A DNA stretch of 64,000 bases from Taxillus chinensis (lineage: Eukaryota; Streptophyta; Magnoliopsida; Santalales; Loranthaceae): assembly GCA_023512835.1 (NCBI GenBank), contig CM042084.1, positions 45,865,609 to 45,929,608 of the forward strand, read 5' to 3'. Both the position numbers and the translations under genes were made by a program. How positions within the stretch are numbered: the stretch's first letter is position 1; every line of letters starts with the position of its first letter. A model generated the notes under the pieces. That model made no database searches. It saw nothing but the letters and a program-made list of their open reading frames with translations, and was not told the origin of the DNA. Of this stretch, positions 19,045 through 29,175 are shown one piece after another.

Positions 19045-20196
19045 TGTTACGCCCCGGATATCCAACCCGAGGAAACCGGTTCATAACTCCCCTTTACCCA
19101 CCCAGTGGGCAAGGGGTTAGGATAAACAATTCCACACAAAACATCACACACTTCCACAATAGATATTTACGAAAACAAAATCATGTCTTTATTAATTTCA
19201 AACCACAATAAATGTTTACAAACCAAACATGCCTTTATTTCAGTTAAAATCCTTTTACAAACTTTCCCCACTGGGTTACATCATTTTCCCACTGGGATTA
19301 CAAAGGTCCCACAAATTATCATAACACAAAAAAAAAACATTTAGACAAAGCCACGAGCAGAACTGTTTTCCACCTTGGTGTCCCCACCTAACGTCTATAG
19401 GTCCCTGAAAAGAAAACAAAACACAGTAGGAGGGGTGAGCGACCACAGCTCAGTAGGGATCATGTCTCCCCACCCCATCCCATGCTCCTAGTATCTACAT
19501 GTCCACGTGTACAGGTGCAGTGTCATGGTACAAGTATTTAGATAGGTATAACCAACATCCACAAAAAGTATATCAACACAAACAAGTCACAGGAACTAGT
19601 ACAACCACAGCCACATCCATACAGGATCCACATACACAGCCACACAGGCAACATAGCCACACAGTTAATCACACAATCACAACACAATAGATAGACAGGT
19701 ATTCAACAACCCACACACAAACCATCGTTAACATATCCACGTCATCACCATGTCAAACATAATTAACACATCAAACATAATCATCATGTCAAATATATTT
19801 CCTCTAGAAACCCCCAAGGTTTTCCCACGAGACCCTACTATGGGACGAAGCCTAACGAACAACGCAGACATCCCAACGGCCTTTAAGGCCCACTGGCACG
19901 CAGACGAACCCAAGAAGTCCCTAGACCCTGGACTCAACGTCACAACCAAATAACTTGCTATTGAAGGCCAACATTCATATAGGAGATCACACCTATATGA
20001 ATTTACGTATATATATATATATATATATATTTATTAATAAACATGAACAATCTACCAAAACATCTACCACAGGCCTTAACCCTGGAATTGGCTTCGAGAA
20101 AGGACAGAATTCCCTACCTCAGGATGATTCTCCTTGCTCTTACTCCCACACTAGACGCCGTCCATCCACGCGAATCACCACAATAGTGATCAGGAG

Positions 20197-20228
<32 letters not shown>

Positions 20229-20825
20229 CGATGGCTGACAACAAAAACCCTAAACCTAAAACAAAGAGAGTTACTCCTCCTTATATAGATCTCACTTATG
20301 AAAATGACGTAGTTTTGATAAATGAACCCCATCATCAAAACGATGTAGTTTTGATAAATGAAGCCCAACATCAAAATGACGTAGTTTTGATAAATAAAAT
20401 ATGCCACAACCTTCCCACATCCACACAGGATAAAATACCCATAATTCGAACATGGTCCTTTAGGAAAAGATGATCAGCATAACAAAACGAAGAAGACGGT
20501 GCAAAAACATGGCTGCACGTGACAAAGACCATTGTCACGTGCAAGCTCCAAATGACCTAGGATTTTGCCACAAGCTTTAGAACTACGTCTGGAAGGCTCC
20601 TATACAAAAACCTCACTGCACGTGATAAGCCATTGTCACGTGTATTGTCATGTGCACCCTCTAAAAGTGTCCTCTTGGGCTCATCTCTTGCTTCATGCTT
20701 GCTCATCAACATACAAAGTATTCTAGCTAATGTATGTGGAAATAAAACTCTCAAAACCCGACAATTGCCACACAAAAGGCATAACTGTGACTAACTCCTC
20801 ACACCCCTAAATGCGGGTCATTACA
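19045..20825 (-). mobile_element. T-solo-2: divergent Tekay-like solo LTR, minus strand
   Basis: On the minus strand it starts TGTAATGACCCGCA and ends ATCCGGGGCGTAACA. It is flanked by ACTAA (19040-19044) and ACAAA (20826-20830), a TSD with one mismatch. It has three palindrome variants (about 20295-20395), a (CT)n/GA run (about 20201-20225), a (TA)n run (about 20009-20030), a donor-like GAG/GTAGGG (minus strand, boundary 20118/20117) and an acceptor-like TTTTCTTTTCAG/GG (19405). It lacks the 37-bp minisatellite, so that array arose later or was lost here. Confidence 0.82.
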
Positions 20826-21180
20826 ACAAAGGTCTATTATAGCATGTCATGCTCATTTAATATTCAAATTCTAGCTCCTCTAACATGGTGATCTCATTCT
20901 CGACATAAAGACATGATTAAACCAAAGCATAATACACCTTGACTACTTGAACACCCTAATCACAACATGATACTTAATATGGCACAAAAACTTTAAAAAT
21001 TATGCCAAAATTGCATACCTAGTATCCATGTCTCTCCACACGCAAAACACACAGTCATATAATTCAAATAGACACACAAAAAAAATAATAAAAAACAAAA
21101 AAATTAATAACGAACAAACAGACCAAAAAACAAAAATCAAAACAAAACATGCAATCACACATCATTAAGGACAAACAAAT
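20826..21180 (-). other. B2 internal 3' region, continued
   Basis: The minus strand matches B1 at about 59300-59560 (phrases around ATCATGTTGTGAT, GGTTTAATCATGTCTTTAT). No coding content. It ends where the S2 LTR begins at 21181. Confidence 0.7.
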
Positions 21181-22596
21181 TGTTGGTCCCTGGGAGCCTA
21201 GAGGGGGGGGGGGGGTGAATAGGCTCTAATTGAAAACTCTTCGCTCGTCTCTAGCACAACACTTATCTAGTTAAACGATAATATCAGTGCAGAAGACAAC
21301 TAGAGAGTGGAAGTATTTTGTTTTATTATCAACTGATAAATACAACAAAATAGTAGCAGATTAAAGCTTGTAAAGCTTTTCGATCTACTGTAAAACTCTC
21401 TTACACTCTATTTACAATAACTCACACACTAGCCAATATGATCTTTATAAGCTCTTGTACATGTATGCGCATATATGAAAATATACAAGTGTTATAGCCA
21501 TCCTTTTAGAAAACATCCTTGGAACTTGTTCTTCCGAGCAAAGATGTAGCATTGACTATTCCTCGGAAATCTCTCTACCTCAATTGCTGCGGATGTGGAG
21601 CTCAAGAGCTTGGGTCTTTAAACTTTGAACTACTTTGCATGATTCCAAGTGCAATTAAAGTTATATTCACATATCCGTGTGATCCACGTGTAAGATGATT
21701 TAGGTTTCCAATGAGTTTGTCTTACATTGGGACACAGTGAGCTGACGACTTTGAATGCGAAGCTGATAAGTTGAAGTAGCATCTTCTTAATCCGTCGTAA
21801 AGTTCCTTACTCTGTGTTAATAAAGTTCAGATCCTTACTCCGTGTCAGTAGTTGCATACTCCATGTTAGTGTTATACTGGAATCCTTATTCTGTATCAGC
21901 GCTTCCTTACTCCGTATGAACGAGAAGTCTAGAGAGCTTACGCCGTCTCAGTGCTTCCTTACTTTGCACGAGTTTCTTACTCCGCATGAGTTCCTTACTC
22001 CGTATGAGTTAAAAGGTCCGGATGGCTTACTCCGTATCAACATATCCTTACTCCGCATGAGTAAAAAGGTTCAGATTCCTTACTCCGCATCTTTTTTCCT
22101 TACTCCGTGTGAATAAAGGACTTGGATTCTTATTCCGCACAAGTCATTCCTTACTCTGCATGAATGAAAGATTCGGATTACTTACTCCGTGTCTTCTTGT
22201 CCTTAGTCCGCTTGAGTGGAAAACTTAGCCTTTTATTCCGCGACTGTTCTCTCTTACTCCATGCGAGATGTAGACTAGGATTCTTATTCCGTATCTATTT
22301 AACTTAGTCTGTTTTAAAGTGTAAGATGTAGAATCCTCAGTCCGTAGCTTTAAGCATTTGGTCTGCACGAGTGATCCTTATTCCGTATGAAGACTTGGTT
22401 ATTTACCAAGTGCTTGACGATACTCACGATGGTCTGGATTAGGATTATGTATCCTGTCCTTAGCTTTTCTCTCACGAGTGAAGGTCCGGATTAAGATCAT
22501 ATCTTCTGCAACAACTTAAAAATAAACATGCAAGGTCTCAAATCAAATTACATAGGGTTTTATCCGAATCATCCAAATTTTGGGCTTGATCCAACA
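21181..22596 (-). repeat. S2 3' LTR (Sirevirus-like, minus strand)
   Basis: A 1416-bp LTR; on the minus strand it starts TGTTGGATCAAGCCC and ends CCCAGGGACCAACA. It matches the S1 LTRs. It contains many copies of the CGGAGTAAG word (plus strand CTTACTCCG, about 21780-22400) and, near its minus-strand end, a run of 13 C (plus-strand G, 21203-21215) where S1 has only six. This is the left edge of S2; the other LTR lies right of the window. Confidence 0.88.
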
Positions 22597-22612
22597 ATCT
22601 CCCCCAATATGG
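22597..22612 (-). promoter_or_regulatory. S2 polypurine tract
   Basis: The minus strand reads CCATATTGGGGGAGAT directly against the LTR start, the same as S1 at 47121-47136. It primes plus-strand DNA synthesis. Confidence 0.8.
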
Positions 22613-22744
22613 ATATGCCAAAACCCTTTGTAATCTAATCTGGTAAGTGAAGCAAAAAGATAACATATAGAAATAAAGATAACTTCCACATTTCACTAAG
22701 TCAGCAACAATAATACAATTCAACCTTGATACAAGAATTTTACA

Positions 22745-23710
22745 TTAAGGTACATAAGGCTTACTATACTTGAAGATCATTGTTGTTGCCTTCTCTCGAA
22801 GCTCCATTGTCTGCTCCATCGTATAGTCATGGATGTTGTTCCAGTCTTCATCTAACCTTATAAAAGACTTGATGAAGAAACAGACAAAAGCTCTGCAGCT
22901 ATTTGGATCGGGCTGTTGAGGCACGTGTTTCTTGCTCCGAATTACCACCTTCAACTTTTTAGTAGGAGCCAAAAGAGTTTGACCTATTTCTTCATAAAGC
23001 CCGGATTGCTCTACTGCTTCTGTCAGTCGAAGACGTAGTGGTTCCAATTGATTCTTTCTAACTTTGTTATCCACAAATTGATGAGTATCAATCAAGAGTA
23101 TCTGCTTGGACGGAATCAGAAAGACAATCAGCATGAAATGTGGCGTCATGACCCGGTACGGAATGAGGACCGATGAAAGATTTTTCCATGGTTTGCTATC
23201 CTCAGCAGTTCTGTCAATGAAGGTCCGGATGTGGGCTACGTCTGGAAGATAGCCCTCAGACCAACATGGCAAGACATCAAACAGTGTCCGTCCTTGTACA
23301 GAGACGGAAAAAGCCTCATCTCCATCTTTACTGCCCAAGAGAAGTTGTCTATGTCTTCTGTGGTAAATAGGCCCTTTTCAGAACGTAGAGTTTGAATATC
23401 TTCAGAGGAGAAGGGATAAATATCTGACAGACATCTTCGGTCGGCAGTAGAAGTGGTGGCATACTTAGTCATTTCATTGAAAACACTTCCATCCGCATCA
23501 TGTGGATCATGATCTGCATATGATGGGAGGAAGGTGACAGCCACGGATGGAGACGTCGAAGGAGGAGCTGCACTTGAGGAGCTAGGCTGAGAGAACCGGC
23601 TACGTTTAGGGATAGAAACTCCCAGGAGCAGTGTAGATGCAAGCCGCTTACCAGCAGGAGCGGAGGAAGTTGCAGGAGGATCAGATGGCAATCTCTCTCC
23701 CATTTTGGCA
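22745..23710 (-). pseudogene. S2 C48 (Ulp1-like) cysteine peptidase domain, frameshifted
   Basis: Minus-strand counterpart of the S1 ORF at 46037-46993. The N-terminal part (23703 to about 23290) has IPKRSRFSQPSSSSAA and RRCLSDIYPFSSEDI. After a frame change near 23290 the peptidase core follows: LPCWSEGYLP, TPHFMLIVFL, LLIDTHQF and VPQQPDPNSCRAFVC, ending KYSKPYVP at 22745. His, Asp, Gln and Cys of the C48 active site are all present, but the Gly after Cys is Arg. The frameshift and upstream stop make it a pseudogene. It sits between pol and 3' LTR, the envelope-like position of Sireviruses. Confidence 0.72.
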
Positions 23711-24640
23711 TATTACCAAGGAGTTGTAGGAGGACGAGCCATCGTGTGTGCCAAGTCGGCAAAAGAGGAAAATAGTTAGTGCACGGAAGAGGCGACAAGA
23801 TCCATCTTCTGCTCGATGGAAGTAGAAGAGTCAGTTAGGGCAGAGAGGAGTTGGGCGCCGAAAGCATCAACCTTGATGGCGATGGCAGCAATTTGGGTGC
23901 TCTGGTTTGGGCGTGGTGTTCCAACTGTGCAAAGATCACAGTGTTGGAGTGGACCGTGCCAAAAGATGCACGCCCAAGTGCAAACTCCGGGGCTTTGGAG
24001 GACTCCCCCGTATGAAGAGGTGCAGGAGTGCATTAGGTAGAGGAGTCAGCAGTTGGAGAGAGGGGTTGGTCATCATCAGCAGCAGAGGGACTAGCTGAAG
24101 CGTCGGAGGCATCTGAGGCATCAGAATCGCTTTTACCAGAGAGGTCAACAACGGGAATGGCTGTAGCAGGAGAAGCGGGCCCGACCTCAATATGGGAGGG
24201 AACCTGTGCGTTATGGGCCGGTTCGGAGGTAACTGCGAAAGGAACGTTAGGAATGGAGGTCGGCGTAAGAAAACCGTGATCCAAGTTCCAGATGATCATG
24301 TCCTCCGGGGTTTTGGTGTTGCGAGTGTAATACACCCGGAGGTCATTGTCGGGGATGGTGGCTATGCAAGCGAGGCTGAAACGGAACCATAGGTCCGTTA
24401 GGGTGTCGGCAGGGAGATGGTCCAGGTAGTCTTGAGGTTGAGGAAGTGGGGGAAAAGGTGCTTCCGGAGGAGAGGTAGGGACATCAGCCATTGCCGCAGG
24501 AACAGCGAGAGAATCGGGTGCGGGGACATCACCAACAGAGGGTGCTGGAGAATCAGCCAGGGGACAAATTGGTTGAGACGGCCCCGTAACCTCGGATGGG
24601 TCTGCGCGAACGCTATGCTGGGAGCCACGGGAGATGGAAG
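23711..24640 (-). pseudogene. S2 envelope-position ORF, middle part
   Basis: Minus-strand segments (24491-24033, 24033-23776) match the S1 ORF at 45221-46012: PLPQPQDYLDHLPADTLTDL, IIWNLDHGFLTP, VVDLSGKSDSDAS, then a Ser/Ala/Asp-rich linker and GAQLLSALTDSSTSIEQKMD. A stop precedes the C48 part near 23710. The segment is cut at 24640 by insertion of S1; its upstream part continues at 48552. TSD GGAAG is at 24636-24640. Confidence 0.7.
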
Positions 24641-26068
24641 TATTGGATCAAGCCCAGAATTTGGATAATGCTGATAAAGCCCTATGTAATTTGAGATCTT
24701 TTGTGTTTCTTTGATCATTACAAAAGATATGTTATTAATCCGGAGATACATTCGTGAGAGCAAAGCTAAGGACAGGATACATAATCCTGATCCGGACAAG
24801 AGTGAGTGTCGTCAAACACTTGGTAAATAACCAAGTCACCAATACATACGGAATAAGGAACATTCGTGCGGACTAAGAACTTAAAAGCTACGGATTACGG
24901 AATCTGCTCTTAATGCCTCAAACGGACTAAGTCAAACTGATGTGGAGTAAGAATCTTGGTCTACAAGGTCGCACGGAGTAAAAGAGTCAACACGGAGCTA
25001 AAAAGTTAAGTCTTTCACTCAAATGAACTAAAGTAAAGAAGACACAGAGTATGGCATCCGAGTCTTTCATACACACGGAGTAAGAAAGTACTGATGCGGA
25101 ATAAGGACCCGAGTCCTTATTCGCACGGAGAAAGGAACTTAGATGCGGAGTAAGGAATCCGGACCACTCACTCATGCGGAGTAAGGATGTGCTAGTACGG
25201 AGTAAGCCATCCGATCCTTTAGACTCACACGGAGTAAGGAACTTACATACGGAGTAAGGAACTTACATACGGAGTAAAGAACTTACATACGGAGTAAGGA
25301 ACTTACATACGGAGTAAGGAACTTACATGCGGAGTAAAGAAGCGCTGATACGGAATAAGCACTCCGACCGTCTCATTCATACGGAGTAAGGAAGCGCTGA
25401 CACGGACTAAGGATTCCAGTATCAAATAGATACAGAGTAAGCAACCACTGACACGAAGTAAGGTTCTGAGCTTCATTAGCTACGGAGTAAGGAAAATTAC
25501 ACCGGACCAAGAAGATACTGCTTCAACTTAACCGCATTTAAGGTTATCAGCTCGTGGTGTCCCGATGTAAGACAAACTTGTTGAGAACCTGAAGAATCTT
25601 ACACGTGGATCACCTGGATATGTGGACACAACTTTAATTATATTTGGGAACTCAGAAAGGAACTTATACTCTTCAAACCCAAGATCTTGAGCTCCACAAA
25701 CTGCAGCAGTCAAGGTAGAGAGACTACCAAGTTCTAAGGTTGTCTTTTTGGAATGTTTTTGTATAAATATTTATACTTGTATATTTAAAGAAGTGTGCGA
25801 GCAAGCCTGACAAAAATACTGTGTATGCACAAGAGTTCAAAGAGATAATATAGGCTAGAGTGTGAATCATTTTGTAAACAGAGTGTAAAGAGTCTTGCTT
25901 CTATTTTGTTGTATTTATCTTTTGATAATAAAACAAAATACTTCCACTATCTGGTTATCTTCCGCAGTGATTCTATCACTTAACTAGATAAGTGTTTGTG
26001 TCATAAGAGAATATAAAGAGTTTAGATAAGAGCCTATTCACCCCCCTCTAGGCTCCACGGGACCATCA
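24641..26068 (+). repeat. S1 5' LTR
   Basis: A 1428-bp LTR. It starts TATTGGATCA (first dinucleotide TG mutated to TA; the 3' LTR has TG) and ends GGGACCATCA. U3 carries the CGGAGTAAG array (24840-25500); TATA-like TATAAATA is at 25762-25769. Compared with the 3' LTR it has three more 20-bp repeat units but lacks about 36 bp near 25729. Confidence 0.9.
24840..25500 (+). repeat. CGGAGTAAG motif array in S1 U3
   Basis: More than 20 copies of CGGAGTAAG/CGGAATAAG/CGGACTAAG spread over about 660 bp, including five perfect-period 20-bp units (ACGGAGTAAGGAACTTACAT type) at 25229-25328. The 3' LTR has only two such units at 47730-47769. Likely a U3 enhancer-type repeat; no factor is assigned. Confidence 0.85.
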
Positions 26069-26070
26069 AG

Positions 26071-26082
26071 TGGTATCAGAGC
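26071..26082 (+). promoter_or_regulatory. S1 primer binding site (tRNA-Met)
   Basis: TGGTATCAGAGC two bases after the LTR: the standard initiator tRNA-Met PBS of copia elements. The frame running through it is open into gag, but the first ATG is at 26130. Confidence 0.9.
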
Positions 26083-26129
26083 AAGTTCTATTTGTTCTAA
26101 GTAGAGATCCCACTCTTTCACTCTCAGCA

Positions 26130-28145
26130 ATGGCCGAAGAAAGCAGTATGCTATTCAGCACTCGCCTTAACTCCGGAGGTGCACAAGAGCCCATCCTGAA
26201 TCGAAGCAGCAGTGAAAACGTCGACCCACCTCAACCTGCTGCTGCCTCCACTGCTCAACCATGGAGTTCTGGTTTTACTCTGACAAAACCGCCCAAATTC
26301 ATACCAAAGCTTTTCTCCCAGTGGAAAGCTCGCATGAAGATGTTCATGGTATGCCATGACCATCTCATGTGGCCTTGTCTTCATCAGGAGGTTCCAATTC
26401 CGATGACTATCGGAGAACATGGAGTTAGAAGGCCAAAGACGGATGCCGAACTTACCAACAATGAAAGAGCCTGGCAGTGCGCTAGCGAAAAGGCTCTGGC
26501 TTACATTACATTGTCTTTGGATTCCGAGCCTTTCACGGACGTCCAGGGTTGCACGTCAGCAAAAGCTGTCTGGGATAAACTGACAATCCTCTATGAGGGA
26601 AGTCAGTCCCAGATGCAAAACGTGATATGTGCTCTCAGACAGAACTTTGAGAGTTTCAATCACAAACCTGGCGAATCCCTTGAGAGTATCTATCGGAGAT
26701 TCGGCAAGCTCATTCTAGAGCTAAAAACTGTCAATGAACACTACACTCAGTCTCAAATCAATGACAAGTTCTTTCGATCCTTGCCGGATCGCTACTACTC
26801 CAAGCAGCTCCAGATGCAAGCTGACAAAAACTGGCCGTTTACTGCCCTTGAAGAAATATACGGAGAGCTTCGGACTCATGAGGTCAGATTCAGATACACT
26901 GACCGTGATGAGAAAATAGCTCGGAAAGAAAAAGGGGTAGCCCTCAAAGCTACGGAATGCTCCAGTAATCATCAAGAGGATGATACGGATGAGTCAGAGA
27001 ATTCTGACTCAGACGCAGAAGAGGAAATAGCTCTTCTTGTTAAATCCTTTGAACGATTCCTTCGGAAAAGTAGAAAAGGATTCAGAAGAGGCTCCTCATC
27101 ATCTAGAAGGAAGGAACGATCGGAGTCGAGCTCCCAAGAATGCTTTAATTGTGGGAAACCCAGTCACTGGGCCAAGGAATGCAGATCCAAATATAAGACG
27201 ACAGAGAAAAGTGACAAGGTTACTCCTCGACATACCACCTTAGACAACAGCAAAAACAAGAGGAAGGCGTTCGTGACAAAGTACATCAGTGGCTCGGAAG
27301 AAGAGGAGGAATCCTCGGATGATGAGCCAACTCCTAAGCCGAACGTCTGCCTCATGGCAAATACTGAGATACCTTCTATCTTTGAGCTCATGAGTAAAAT
27401 AGAATCTCTTGTTACTGAACGTGATCATGAAAAGAATGAGAGACTAATAATTACTCAAATGTACAAAGGTATGGAAAGTCAGAATAAACGTCTTGAATTT
27501 ACTATTGCTAAACTTGAAAAAGACATAGTTGACTTTAGAGGAAAAGAAGCTTGGTATCACGATCTAAGGGCTGAAAATCATCTGCCAAATACCAATCTCT
27601 CAGGCCTAAAAGTTATTGTAAAAAGACTCGAGAATGAATTAGAACAGGAAAAGGAAATAAATCGCAAGTGGCTTAAATCCGGGGAAATAGCCTCTTCATT
27701 CAGGACTGATCCGGATAATGTTCGAGTCAAACCTGGCTTAGGTTCAGAATCATCAACCTCCAATGCTCAAGCTACTGAGTGTCCTCCGGATTTCACTCCA
27801 AAACTAACCAACTTATATCCTATTAGTACGTCTAAACCGTTGGATGGTTTCATTTCAGGTGGCACCATAGTTTATGACTGTGGAGTTGAGGCTGTTACTG
27901 CACTTTCCGAAGCAGTAGCACCCGTAACTAATGATGAAGGGAAGGTTGCTGCAGTTAAAGCCAAAACTGTAGCACCCAAAAAGAAAGGAAAGGCTAAGGC
28001 TGACGCATCTAGGGCCAAGAGCGCGTCACCCAAACGCAATGGATTAGGCCACAGGGAACAGAGTAGAAAGTCTGTAAAATCTAAGAGACCTGTATCCCTG
28101 TTTGTACTCCGCATTATAGTGTCTGTTCCATCTGTAGGGAAATAG
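26130..28145 (+). CDS. gag: S1 gag
   Basis: A 671-residue reading from ATG 26130 (MAEESSMLF), chosen because the open frame upstream only covers the PBS. Residues about 40-280 are the copia capsid-type (UBN2-like) region (WKARMKMFM, CTSAKAVWDKL, FNHKPGESLESIYRRFGKL). A first zinc knuckle CFNCGKPSHWAKEC is at about 27139-27180. Then come an acidic stretch, a coiled-coil-like segment (about residues 430-540) and a Lys-rich tail (KKKGKAKA). The frame ends at 28145 inside what should be a second knuckle: CSICREIGHYHYEC reads in another frame at about 28120-28161, so a frameshift near 28098 cuts off the pol fusion. A long gag with two knuckles is typical of Sireviruses. Confidence 0.85.
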   Translation: MAEESSMLFSTRLNSGGAQEPILNRSSSENVDPPQPAAASTAQPWSSGFTLTKPPKFIPKLFSQWKARMKMFMVCHDHLMWPCLHQEVPIPMTIGEHGVRRPKTDAELTNNERAWQCASEKALAYITLSLDSEPFTDVQGCTSAKAVWDKLTILYEGSQSQMQNVICALRQNFESFNHKPGESLESIYRRFGKLILELKTVNEHYTQSQINDKFFRSLPDRYYSKQLQMQADKNWPFTALEEIYGELRTHEVRFRYTDRDEKIARKEKGVALKATECSSNHQEDDTDESENSDSDAEEEIALLVKSFERFLRKSRKGFRRGSSSSRRKERSESSSQECFNCGKPSHWAKECRSKYKTTEKSDKVTPRHTTLDNSKNKRKAFVTKYISGSEEEEESSDDEPTPKPNVCLMANTEIPSIFELMSKIESLVTERDHEKNERLIITQMYKGMESQNKRLEFTIAKLEKDIVDFRGKEAWYHDLRAENHLPNTNLSGLKVIVKRLENELEQEKEINRKWLKSGEIASSFRTDPDNVRVKPGLGSESSTSNAQATECPPDFTPKLTNLYPISTSKPLDGFISGGTIVYDCGVEAVTALSEAVAPVTNDEGKVAAVKAKTVAPKKKGKAKADASRAKSASPKRNGLGHREQSRKSVKSKRPVSLFVLRIIVSVPSVGK

Positions 28146-29175
28146 GTCATTATCACTATGAATGTTGGAGTTTATCTGATAACTGGCTTTGTAATCAAAT
28201 TCGTACCAATAAAGATCAGTTCAACAAAAAGGGTTCTTCGAGCAAAACAAAAGCTAAACCTCAAAGGAGTGTCTCTCCCAAGATAACCCAAATAAAAGAA
28301 GCAGCTGAAACTAACAAATTAAAGTAAACTTGGAGAGCTAAAAGTCCTAGCAAAGTCAAATCCGAAACTGTTGACATTACTGTTGTTCTTTCTAACCGCC
28401 CGAAACAAGTTTGGGCACCAAAAGTGTAAACTGTTGTCTTTCAAGAGCATCTCTGGAATGCACTGCCGGATCACTTGAAGTTAAAGATCAATCAAAGCAA
28501 GTGGATCCTCAATAGTGGATGCTCCGGACATATGACGAGTGATCAGACTCTGCTTGTAGAAGTTAATGAAAAACAAGGTCCATCCGTTTCATATGGTGAC
28601 AACAGCAAAGGTAAGACTGTCGGGTATGGCACTTTAACCAACGGCTGTGTATCAATCACTAGAGTTGCACTAGTCGAAGGTTTGAAGCATAATTTGCTAA
28701 GTGTCAGTAATTTATGTGACAAAGGATTTACTGTTTCCTTTATGTCCAACACTTATACAGTAAGGGAAAACTTATCCGAAGATGTAAAGTTATCCGGATC
28801 AAGAGATGGGGACATATACTCAGTGGTCTTAAGAAATAATTCTTCTGACCCTGTATGCTTCCTCACTAAAGCTTCAGATGAAGATAGTTGGTTATGGCAC
28901 AAGCGATGTGCACATTTAAACTTTAAGACACTGTCTAAGTTAACATCACTTGATCTTGTCACTGGTCTACCTAAACTCAAATACTCCAGAGACACTCTCT
29001 GTCGAGAATGCCAACTCGGCAAACAGACCAAACATAGCTTTAAGAGCAAATCAGTTAATTCAATAACTGCTCCTCTGCAACTTCTTCATATGGACCTCTG
29101 TGGTCCTATTTCTGTTCCTTCGCTGGCTGGTGCGAGATATACCCTTGTGGTTATTGATGATTTCACCAGATACAC
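28146..29175 (+). pseudogene. pol: S1 protease and integrase N-terminal part, interrupted by T2
   Basis: After stops near 28325 and 28427, an open frame from about 28430 holds the copia protease region, NSGCSGHMTSD (about 28510), where the catalytic Asp expected before S-G is Asn. The GAG-pre-integrase/zinc module follows (LWHKRCAHLNF, LCRECQLGKQTKHSF, about 28895-29035). Then comes the integrase core start LLHMDLCGP with the first catalytic Asp (about 29085) and VVIDDFTRY. T2 interrupts it at 29175; TSD TACAC is 29171-29175. Integrase resumes at 39951. Confidence 0.85.

Noticed and set aside
20114..20407. Repetitive peptide with three GFIYQNY-type units, minus strand
   Set aside because: Produced by the three copies of the palindromic cis-element in T-solo-2, not a protein.
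17854..21180. Search for a host gene in the AT-rich stretch
   Set aside because: It matches the 3' internal region of the Athila-like element B1 in reverse; no exon-like coding found.
25229..25328. CRISPR-like regular repeats
   Set aside because: Units are contiguous without unique spacers and lie in an LTR U3 of a plant element; this is a tandem repeat.
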